Counted from the stretch's first letter, positions 1 to 5,576 are shown. The stretch: 5,741 nt of DNA from Gammaproteobacteria bacterium (GCA_027295975.1 JAPUJX010000158.1:1-5741); one strand, 5' to 3'. Notes: generated from the sequence alone by a model not told the origin. A program made the numbers and translations.

Positions 1-35
1 AGGGTCTGCTTGAGCTGGTCCAAAGTCCCGGCCAT
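1..35 (-). CDS. 5' end of a divergent gene, cut by the window edge
   Basis: Only the first 11 codons and two bases are present. On the minus strand an ATG at 35-33 opens a frame reading MAGTLDQLKQT and then CT- (Leu), with no stop before the edge. Support for a real start is the near-perfect Shine-Dalgarno AGAGGAGG five bases upstream, plus a plausible sigma70 promoter further up. The gene diverges from nagB across a 244-base control region, so the two may share regulation. The short N-terminus loosely recalls bacterial transaldolases, many of which begin with a similar LxxLKxx segment before a TTVVADTGD motif. That motif lies outside the window, so the function is a guess; any protein starting with a short helix could look like this. 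Confidence 0.6.
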   Translation of the reverse strand, partial: MAGTLDQLKQT

Positions 36-40
36 GGCGG

Positions 41-48
41 CCTCCTCT
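41..48 (-). promoter_or_regulatory. Strong Shine-Dalgarno of the divergent gene
   Basis: On the minus strand this reads AGAGGAGG, an almost full match to the anti-Shine-Dalgarno complement, and sits five bases before the ATG at 35-33. It is the strongest ribosome-binding site in the window and the main reason to accept the truncated minus-strand gene. Confidence 0.65.
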
Positions 49-84
49 GGTCCCAGCCTCTAAGCTATGGCGGGCTGGCGGGCG

Positions 85-113
85 AGGCTAGATTGGTGCG
101 CTAGGTCCGTCAA
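85..113 (-). promoter_or_regulatory. Candidate sigma70 promoter for the divergent gene
   Basis: On the minus strand a TTGACG box (108-113; five of six consensus bases) is followed after exactly 17 bases by TAGCCT (85-90; TA...T kept, three of six). Transcription would begin near base 78 and give a leader of about 43 bases that carries the Shine-Dalgarno. The -10 box is weak, as is common in GC-rich DNA, so this rests on sequence match and position only. Confidence 0.4.
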
Positions 114-134
114 GCAACAGACCGGGCGACGGTT

Positions 135-189
135 GCGGCCCAGAAGCACCGCGAACGTCGCGGGCAATTCACCAGGTAGACTGGGCCGC
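135..189. repeat. Nested inverted repeats in the divergent control region
   Basis: A perfect nine-base inverted repeat, GCGGCCCAG (135-143) and CTGGGCCGC (181-189), encloses a second perfect palindrome, CCGCGA-ACG-TCGCGG (149-163). A third pair, TTCACCA (168-174) and TGGTGAA (199-205), overlaps the right arm and extends past it. The block lies between the divergent gene's promoter and the nagB start. The inner palindrome has the size and symmetry of a dimeric repressor operator. The outer arms could instead form an RNA stem if the nagB transcript begins upstream of 135. No T-run follows, so it is not a normal intrinsic terminator. Confidence 0.5.
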
Positions 190-268
190 CCGTGCGGTTG
201 GTGAAGCTGCCGACCATACCAGCCTTACGAACTCGAGGATACCTTTTCATACCTGAGATGATCACGCT

Positions 269-273
269 GGAGG
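269..273 (+). promoter_or_regulatory. Shine-Dalgarno of nagB
   Basis: GGAGG lies six bases upstream of the ATG at 280 and fixes this start. The other nearby ATG, at 258, is out of frame. Confidence 0.75.
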
Positions 274-279
274 TTCTCA

Positions 280-1062
280 ATGGAAGTCGTCATTAACCGA
301 GACTACGAGCAAATGAGCAAGGTCGCGTCTCAGATCGTCGTCGAGGTGGTCAACACCAAGCCGAACGCCGTGTTGGGCATGGCGACCGGCTCCACACCGC
401 TCGGCCTGTATCAGGAGTTGGTTAGGCTACATAAGGAGGAGCAACTCGACCTCTCTCGCGTTACGACGTTCAACCTCGACGAATACGTGGGCCTGCGCAT
501 GGATCATCCTCAGAGCTATCACTACTTCATGCGCGAGCACTTCTTCCAGCACGTGAACATACCACGCCAGAACATCAACATCCCCTCTGGTACGACCAGC
601 AACTACCCCGCGTTCTGCGAGTGGTACGAGCAGCGGATCGCACAATGTGGCGGAATCGACCTGCAGATCCTGGGTATTGGCTCTGACGGTCACATCGCTT
701 TCAACGAGCCAACCAGTTCTCTGAGCTCGCGAACGCGGCTCAAGACGTTGTCGAAGCAGACAATCGACGACAACGCCCGGTTCTTCGAGCGCCGAGAGGA
801 TGTTCCAGTCTATGCGATCACCATGGGCGTCGGGACGATCCTCGACGCGCGGAAGCTGGTTATGGTTGCGAGCGGGAAGGCCAAGGCCAAAGCGATTGCC
901 CAAGCCGTCGAGGGACCGCTCACAAGCATGGTGACGGCAAGCGCAATTCAACTGCACCGCGATGCGACCGTGATCGTGGACGAGCAGGCAGCCGCGGAAC
1001 TCACGATGCGCGACTACTACGAATTCATCTACGCGGCGGAACCTGCAGCACCGAGATCGTAG
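280..1062 (+). CDS. nagB: Glucosamine-6-phosphate deaminase
   Basis: This cytosolic enzyme converts glucosamine-6-phosphate to fructose-6-phosphate and ammonia, the last step of N-acetylglucosamine use. The 260 residues compare with 266 in E. coli NagB and align along the whole length. The functional positions of the E. coli enzyme can be placed: Asp72 as D67 (FNLDEYVGL), the Asp141/His143/Glu148 ring-opening triad as D136, H138 and E143 (GIGSDGHIAFNEP), and the phosphate contacts Arg172 and Lys208 as R167 and K202. Residues of the E. coli allosteric N-acetylglucosamine-6-phosphate site are also kept (S146, R153, K155, T156), so allosteric activation is possible. A good Shine-Dalgarno precedes the ATG. 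A related but divergent NagB-like fusion follows 266 bases downstream on the same strand. No frameshift or missing residue is seen, and the assignment is firm. Confidence 0.96.
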   Translation: MEVVINRDYEQMSKVASQIVVEVVNTKPNAVLGMATGSTPLGLYQELVRLHKEEQLDLSRVTTFNLDEYVGLRMDHPQSYHYFMREHFFQHVNIPRQNINIPSGTTSNYPAFCEWYEQRIAQCGGIDLQILGIGSDGHIAFNEPTSSLSSRTRLKTLSKQTIDDNARFFERREDVPVYAITMGVGTILDARKLVMVASGKAKAKAIAQAVEGPLTSMVTASAIQLHRDATVIVDEQAAAELTMRDYYEFIYAAEPAAPRS

Positions 1063-1296
1063 GGCCCGGCCGGCCTGGAAGCACAGTGCCGGATCCGCAA
1101 GTTGGGGTACGTCAATTACGGGACCGACGGTACTGGGGCATCTGCCGGCCACCCGAACAGTTCGTGCCCGTCTTCAATCTCTTCAACGGTGCTCGAGTTC
1201 TGAGACTTCAATCTTCATCGACTTGACGGAATTTGAAAAGGCAAAGGAGCGTATCGACTCCCACATAGCCTCGGCGCTGACGGTCGTGCGAGGCGG

Positions 1297-1302
1297 TATA
1301 TT
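1297..1302 (+). promoter_or_regulatory. Possible -10 box before the fusion gene
   Basis: TATATT matches five of six bases of the sigma70 -10 consensus in otherwise GC-rich DNA, 26 bases before the ATG at 1329. The best -35-like sequence, CTGACG at 1277-1282, is only 14 bases away, which is too close for a standard promoter. An activator-dependent promoter or chance are both possible. Confidence 0.25.
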
Positions 1303-1323
1303 CTGGATACCCTCATTCTGGAT
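1300..1323 (+). repeat. Direct repeat ATTCTGGAT x2 before the fusion gene
   Basis: ATTCTGGAT occurs at 1300-1308 and again at 1315-1323, a 15-base period, ending five bases before the ATG. The second copy includes the only GGA that could serve as a weak ribosome-binding site. The repeat overlaps the TATATT box, a position suitable for an operator, but its size does not exclude chance. Confidence 0.4.
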
Positions 1324-1328
1324 CCTCG

Positions 1329-3227
1329 ATGACCACGACGCGCGAACGTATTCCTGTCTTCATCTTCGAAGACGACGAAGAGATCGTCTCGGTCGTTGCC
1401 TCGCGCATCGCGGCCCTCATTCGCGAACGTGCGGCCGAGGGGAAGCCGGCGGTGTTGGGATTGGCGACCGGATCCAGCCCGGTCGGCGTCTACCGTGAAC
1501 TGATCCGTCTCCATCGCGAACAGGGCCTCTCGTTTGAGAACGTGATCACGTTCAACCTCGATGAGTATTTCCCCATGGACCCCGATAGCATTCACAGCTA
1601 TCACCGGTACATGCGAGAACACTTGCTCGATCACGTCGATATCCCAGACGCGAACATCCACATTCTACGCGGTGACCTTCCTCCGCAGGAAAGCGCCGAG
1701 CATTGCGCGGCGTTCGAACGTGCCATTGCGGAAGTCGGCGGCATCGACTTGCAGCTGCTCGGGATCGGCCGAAGCGGTCACATCGGGTTCAACGAGCCGG
1801 GCTCGGGACGCGAATCGCGCACACGACTCACCTTCCTGGAAACCATAACGCGCGCAGACGCGGCGGCGGACTTCTTTGGTGAGCCGAACGTGCCGCTCGA
1901 AGCGTTGACGATGGGGGTCGCTACGATTCTCGAGGCGCGAGAGATCGCCCTCATCGTGACCGGTGAACACAAGGCGGGAATCATCCGTCGTGCGGTTGAG
2001 GGTGAGGTCGATTCCGATGTCGCGGCGACCTTCCTCCAAATGCATCCCAATGCCGCGGTGTACGTCGACACCGCCGCAGCCGCTGACCTGACGCGCGTCG
2101 CCACCCCATGGCTGGTGGGTGAGGTCGAGTGGAACCTGCACCGCGAAGTCGAGGCAGTGACGTGGCTGGCGAAGCGAGTCGAGAGATCCGTGCTGCGCCT
2201 GGGCACCGGGGACTATCGCGACCACCACCTGAGTGCACTCCTGGCACGACACGGGACAGCCGAGCCGTTGAACGGCTTGGTCTTCAACACCCTGATCGCG
2301 AAGATTCGCGGGCGGGCGAAGCTGCCTAAGGGTAGGCGCATCGTCGTGTTTTCTCCGCATCCCGATGACGATGTGATCTCGATGGGGGGAACGCTGGCGA
2401 AGCTGCATCACAACGGCAATCACATCACGGTAGCCTATCAGACGTCGGGCAACATCGCCGTGTTCGATCACGAGGTCCGTCGCTACCTCGAGTTATTGAC
2501 CCGTATTGCAGACGGCTTCCCGCAGGTCGCGGGTGGCGCGCACGAATTCGAGCATCGGATCGAGGAGACGTTGGGCAGTAAAAACCCCGGAGACGTCGAT
2601 GAGCCGGATGTCCTGACACTCAAGCGCCTGATTCGAGAAACGGAAGCGATCTCCGCGCTGGAGACGTTCGGTATGAGCGCCGAACAGGCGCGGTTCCTCA
2701 ACCTACCGTTTTATCAGACCGGTGCAGTGAAGAAGAAGCCGATTGCCGACGCCGACGTGGCGATCGTTTCCGAGGTTATCGACGAAGCCGAACCCGATCT
2801 CGTCTTTGCGGCAGGAGACTTGTCGGATCCACACGGCACCCATCGTCTCTGCCTCGAGGCGGTGCGGCGCGCGCTGGAGATCTACCGTGGTCCGGCGCCG
2901 GAGGTGTGGCTCTACCGCGGGGCGTGGCAGGAATGGCCCGTGACGGAAGCGAGCGTGCTCGTGCCGATGTCCCAGGCCGATTTACGGCTCAAGATTCTCG
3001 CGATCTATCGACATCAATCGCAAAAGGACGAGGCGCTGTTTCCCGGACCTGACCCGCGCGAGTTTTGGGAGCGAGTTGAGGATCGCAACCGGGCGACGGC
3101 GGCGGAGTTGGAACGGCTGGGCCTCCCGGCATACTACGCGATGGAAGCGTTCGTGGTGGAGCAGGATGGCGAGCGGCTCGAGAACCCCGTCGTGCCGACG
3201 AGTAGTTTGGCCGATCGCGACGGGTAG
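1329..3227 (+). CDS. NagB-like / PIG-L deacetylase fusion protein
   Basis: A 632-residue cytosolic fusion. Residues 1-258 form a NagB-like sugar-isomerase domain, 259-335 a linker starting TPWLVG, and about 337-550 a PIG-L (LmbE/MshB-type) metal-dependent deacetylase domain. It matches the two-domain 'glucosamine-6-phosphate deaminase-like' family (about 650 residues). In the deacetylase, H344 and D347 of HPDDD and H505 of DPHGTH are the expected zinc ligands, D346 the general base and H502 the partner His, so this half looks active. In the NagB half D78, H151, E156 and K215 are kept, but the triad Asp is S149 (GIGRSGHIGFNEP) and the phosphate-contacting Arg is D181. Ordinary deaminase activity is therefore doubtful, although such products are often annotated as NagB. 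The ATG at 1329 is the first start after an in-frame stop at 1278, with only a weak GGA ribosome site. The substrate is unknown; an N-acetylated amino-sugar derivative is my inference. Confidence 0.92.
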   Translation: MTTTRERIPVFIFEDDEEIVSVVASRIAALIRERAAEGKPAVLGLATGSSPVGVYRELIRLHREQGLSFENVITFNLDEYFPMDPDSIHSYHRYMREHLLDHVDIPDANIHILRGDLPPQESAEHCAAFERAIAEVGGIDLQLLGIGRSGHIGFNEPGSGRESRTRLTFLETITRADAAADFFGEPNVPLEALTMGVATILEAREIALIVTGEHKAGIIRRAVEGEVDSDVAATFLQMHPNAAVYVDTAAAADLTRVATPWLVGEVEWNLHREVEAVTWLAKRVERSVLRLGTGDYRDHHLSALLARHGTAEPLNGLVFNTLIAKIRGRAKLPKGRRIVVFSPHPDDDVISMGGTLAKLHHNGNHITVAYQTSGNIAVFDHEVRRYLELLTRIADGFPQVAGGAHEFEHRIEETLGSKNPGDVDEPDVLTLKRLIRETEAISALETFGMSAEQARFLNLPFYQTGAVKKKPIADADVAIVSEVIDEAEPDLVFAAGDLSDPHGTHRLCLEAVRRALEIYRGPAPEVWLYRGAWQEWPVTEASVLVPMSQADLRLKILAIYRHQSQKDEALFPGPDPREFWERVEDRNRATAAELERLGLPAYYAMEAFVVEQDGERLENPVVPTSSLADRDG

Positions 3228-3253
3228 GCACCTTCGTTCTCCCGAGTCCGGTT

Positions 3254-3261
3254 GGTGGTGA
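3254..3261 (+). promoter_or_regulatory. Shine-Dalgarno-like site before the small ORF
   Basis: GGTGGTGA differs at one base from GGAGGTGA, the full anti-Shine-Dalgarno complement. Its GGTGG core ends five bases before the ATG at 3264. It is better placed than anything in front of the following GTG start, and is the main hint that the small ORF is translated. Confidence 0.35.
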
Positions 3262-3263
3262 AT

Positions 3264-3401
3264 ATGCTCTCCCTCGTCGCCATCGCCGCCGGATCGTTGT
3301 GGTTCATGTCCGCCGGTCATGGACACATCAAGTCGAGTGCGACATATTTGGGAAACGCGAAAGGAAATTCCTATCGCAGAATTCTACCTTTCATGCCGTG
3401 A
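3264..3401 (+). CDS. Candidate 45-residue membrane-type small protein or leader ORF
   Basis: This ORF was found by reading the gap between the two large genes. It begins with a hydrophobic stretch (MLSLVAIAAGSLWFMSAG, residues 1-18) that could span a membrane or act as a signal, followed by a polar, basic tail ending RRILPFMP. A Shine-Dalgarno-like GGTGGTGA precedes the ATG. Its TGA stop (3399-3401) overlaps the GTG start of the exported dehydrogenase (3398-3400), the GTGA arrangement typical of translational coupling. I recognise no family. The first half is GC-rich like the upstream genes and the second half AT-richer like the downstream gene, so it could instead be a chance ORF or a gene start cut off at a recombination junction. 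Confidence 0.35.
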   Translation: MLSLVAIAAGSLWFMSAGHGHIKSSATYLGNAKGNSYRRILPFMP

Positions 3402-5446
3402 ATAAACTCCTCTTTTCCGTCATAATCGCTGTAGCCGTGACGGCATTTGTTTTGTTCGGATCTATTTCAGCCGACAAACGGGTCCTCGTTTTTTCCCTGA
3501 CTGAAGGTTATCGGCACGCTTCCATTGCTTATGGCCATGCGGCCATTGCTGCTCTTGGAGAGGAACATGGCTTTGTAGTCGACTCCACTGAAAACCCCGC
3601 GACCTTCAACGATGAATCTCTGGCATCCTACGACGTGGTCATTTTTCTGAATACAACCGGAGATGTACTGGACGACGCCCAACAGATAGCTTTTCAAAGG
3701 TTTATTCAAAAGGGTGGCGGATATGTAGGAATTCATGCCGCGTCGGATACCGAGTACGGATGGCCGTGGTATGGGCAGTTGGTTGGCGGATATTTCGTGA
3801 GTCATCCCCGAATTCAGGAAGCAGACCTGTTGGTGGACCCTTCACACGCTTCCACCGCACATCTTCCCTCTACGTGGACCCGAACAGATGAATGGTATAA
3901 CCTGCGAATGGTCAACGCCGATGTGCAGGTGCTGATTTCTATAGATGAAACGTCGTACGATGTTGGGGAGGATTTCACAGACGGCACCACCCATCCGATG
4001 GCCTGGTATCATGAGTTTAATGGAGGAAGGGCATTCTATACAGAACTGGGACATACGGCTGAATCCTGGTCCGAAGAAGCATTTCTCACCCATCTCAACG
4101 GTGGAATCGAGTGGGTAATGAAAGGTGGCTCGGGCGCGGAACTGACCCCGAATGAAGCGCAGTTCGAGTTGCAGGTCCTTATGGAAAATCTGCGTGAACC
4201 AATGGAATTGGCGCCTTTGCCAGATGGAAGGGTTCTATTTATTGAACGCCATGGCAGCGTACATCTAGTGGACCCGGCGACAGGATTAATTGGAATTGTT
4301 GCTGAGATCGATGTGTTTTCGGAAATGGAAGATGGTCTACTGGGGTTGACCCTGGATCCCGGCTTCGAAAATAACGGATGGCTGTATCTGTATTACTCAG
4401 CTCCGGGTGACATGCCCAAACAGCACCTGTCGCGATTCTATTTCAATGGCAACACGATAGACCTGGATACCGAACGTGTATTACTTGTGGTGCCAACGCA
4501 GCGGGATGAATGTTGCCATGCAGGCGGTTCACTCACTTTTGGGCCAGACGGATCACTGTACGTCTCAACCGGTGATGACACTAATCCCTTCGCGTCTGAC
4601 GGCTTCAGTCCGACGGATGAGCGTGAAGGCCGTTCACCCTGGGACGCCCAACGAACGAGTGCAAATTCAAGGGATTATCGCGGCAAGATATTGCGCATTC
4701 GTCCCGAAGACGATGGTTCGTATTCCATCCTCGAAGGAAACTTGTTCGCTGATGGAGTTAACGGTCACCCGGAGATTTACACAATGGGTAACCGAAATCC
4801 GTTTCGGATATCCGTTGATGCCGGGACTGGTTGGCTCTACTGGGGAGAGGTAGGGCCGGACGCCGATGAGCCTGAAGAAGATCGTGGGCCTGCAGGGCAT
4901 GATGAATTAAACCAGGCGCGCTCTGCCGGGTTTTTCGGATGGCCGTACTTCGTGGGAGACAATAAAGCTTACTTCGATTACGATTTTGCAGCGGAGCGAT
5001 CTCTGACTGTCCATGATCCTGCTGCTCCTGTCAACGATTCGCCGAACAACACGGGAATCACCAACCTTCCCCCGGCGCAACCTGCATGGATCTGGTACCC
5101 CTACAGTGATTCACCGGAGTTTCCCCTGCTTAAAACAGGTGGACGAACCGCGATGGCCGGCCCGGTTTATCGAGAATCTACCAACTCAGGACCTCAAGGC
5201 TTTCCAGCGTATTTCGAAGGCAAGCTCTTCATGTTTGAGTGGATGCGACATAAAGTTTTTGTCGTGACCATGGATGAGGACGGAGATTATGCTTACATGG
5301 AGAACTTCCTCCCTTCGACTGAGTTCAGTCGTCCGATGGACATGGCCTTTGCCAATGATGGCACCCTTTTCCTTTTGGAATACGGCCAACAATGGAAGTC
5401 GCGCAACCCAGATGCGCGCTTATCACGAATCATATTCAAGAGGTAA
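3398..5446 (+). CDS. Exported ThuA-like / PQQ-type sugar dehydrogenase fusion
   Basis: From the GTG at 3398 the protein has 682 residues. Residues 1-25 are a signal peptide (NK, then an 18-residue hydrophobic core, then SISA with likely cleavage before D26). Residues 26-241 are a ThuA-like domain, with HAASDTEYGWPWY at 113-125, HPMAWYH at 199-205 and H219. Residues 256-682 are a glucose/sorbosone dehydrogenase-type beta-propeller. Motifs of soluble PQQ glucose dehydrogenase are visible: the catalytic His as H374 (CCHAGG), the Arg-Asn pair R466-N467 (GNRNPFR) and the calcium/PQQ loop GPAGHDELN (497-505). It probably oxidises a sugar outside the inner membrane; the substrate is unknown. A longer frame opens at GTG 3299, but its extra 33 residues would bury the signal peptide. 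No good Shine-Dalgarno precedes 3398, so coupling to the small ORF is possible. Many relatives, as I recall, carry further C-terminal domains such as cytochrome c; this protein stops at the propeller. Base composition is clearly lower in GC than the nagB genes. Confidence 0.9.
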   Translation: MNKLLFSVIIAVAVTAFVLFGSISADKRVLVFSLTEGYRHASIAYGHAAIAALGEEHGFVVDSTENPATFNDESLASYDVVIFLNTTGDVLDDAQQIAFQRFIQKGGGYVGIHAASDTEYGWPWYGQLVGGYFVSHPRIQEADLLVDPSHASTAHLPSTWTRTDEWYNLRMVNADVQVLISIDETSYDVGEDFTDGTTHPMAWYHEFNGGRAFYTELGHTAESWSEEAFLTHLNGGIEWVMKGGSGAELTPNEAQFELQVLMENLREPMELAPLPDGRVLFIERHGSVHLVDPATGLIGIVAEIDVFSEMEDGLLGLTLDPGFENNGWLYLYYSAPGDMPKQHLSRFYFNGNTIDLDTERVLLVVPTQRDECCHAGGSLTFGPDGSLYVSTGDDTNPFASDGFSPTDEREGRSPWDAQRTSANSRDYRGKILRIRPEDDGSYSILEGNLFADGVNGHPEIYTMGNRNPFRISVDAGTGWLYWGEVGPDADEPEEDRGPAGHDELNQARSAGFFGWPYFVGDNKAYFDYDFAAERSLTVHDPAAPVNDSPNNTGITNLPPAQPAWIWYPYSDSPEFPLLKTGGRTAMAGPVYRESTNSGPQGFPAYFEGKLFMFEWMRHKVFVVTMDEDGDYAYMENFLPSTEFSRPMDMAFANDGTLFLLEYGQQWKSRNPDARLSRIIFKR

Positions 5447-5472
5447 TACTGTGTCTCAATAGGAATTTGCTT

Positions 5473-5501
5473 TCCCGCCCTCGTTAGGGCGAGACTCCCA
5501 C
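5473..5501 (-). repeat. Hairpin after the dehydrogenase gene, REP-like on the minus strand
   Basis: On the plus strand CGCCCT-CGTT-AGGGCG (5476-5491) is a perfect six-base stem with a four-base loop, 29 bases after the stop at 5446. Read on the minus strand it extends to nine pairs (one G-U) and is preceded by GTGGGAG (5501-5495). A GGGAG-type head followed by a palindrome is the layout of repetitive extragenic palindromes. No T-run follows on either strand, so it is at best a weak terminator, though it could protect the 3' end of the message. Confidence 0.45.
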
Positions 5502-5525
5502 CGATGCTGCTGAATGTTCCCAGAG

Positions 5526-5545
5526 TTCGCACACTTTTCGCACAC
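5526..5545 (+). repeat. Tandem 9-base direct repeat with 11-base period
   Basis: TTCGCACAC occurs at 5526-5534 and again at 5537-5545, separated by TT. The 11-base period places both copies on nearly the same face of the helix, as in many response-regulator binding sites. No downstream gene starts within the window, so a regulatory role cannot be tested here. Confidence 0.5.
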
Positions 5546-5556
5546 CTCAGATTTGT

Positions 5557-5576
5557 GATATCGCGAGCAAGCTCCG
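5557..5576 (-). repeat. Second short REP-like motif
   Basis: On the minus strand this reads CGGAGCTTGCTCGCGATATC, with a GAGC-TT-GCTC hairpin. The core GGAGCTTGCTCGCGAT is very like the REP sequences I know from Pseudomonas intergenic regions. It has the same orientation as the hairpin unit about 60 bases away. Whether both belong to one repeat family in this genome cannot be judged from a single window. Confidence 0.3.

Larger units (their letters stand above)
1063..1328. other. Gap between nagB and the fusion gene
   Basis: No supported gene lies in these 266 bases. GGCCGGCC (1068-1075) and the palindrome CGGATCCG (within 1089-1098) occur just after nagB, but neither forms a long stem or has a T-run. 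Close to the next start are an AT-rich TATATT box and a repeated ATTCTGGAT. The length of the gap and these elements suggest that the fusion gene may have its own promoter rather than depend only on nagB read-through. Confidence 0.5.

Noticed and set aside
240..247. TACCTTTT (and TACCTTTC at 3385-3392) as a Bacteroidota -7 box TAnnTTTG
   Set aside because: The final G is missing in both and there is no TTTG -33 box at the required distance.
225..253. TTACGA-17-CATACC as a sigma70 promoter for nagB
   Set aside because: Each box matches only three of six consensus bases, so it is not better than chance.
36..279. glmS-type ribozyme or other riboswitch in the nagB leader
   Set aside because: I checked because glucosamine-6-phosphate is a ribozyme ligand, but the region shows no recognisable conserved core; only simple inverted repeats are present.
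1063..1076. GC-rich palindromes after the nagB stop as a terminator
   Set aside because: The self-complementary stretch is short with no usable loop, and no T-run follows.
427..1152. Long minus-strand open frame opposite nagB
   Set aside because: It lies antisense to a fully conserved nagB, and its translation resembles no protein family; long antisense frames are expected in GC-rich coding DNA. The same holds for the minus-strand frames at 1215-1661 and 1665-2471.
3299..3397. Upstream GTG at 3299 as start of the dehydrogenase
   Set aside because: It would add 33 charged and polar residues before a textbook signal peptide, has no good ribosome site, and the added part crosses the composition break. 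GTG 3398 gives a normal exported protein.
4511..4528. CCHAGG looked at as a possible cytochrome c haem motif
   Set aside because: The haem motif is CxxCH; here the two Cys are adjacent. The segment matches the catalytic-His region of PQQ sugar dehydrogenases instead.
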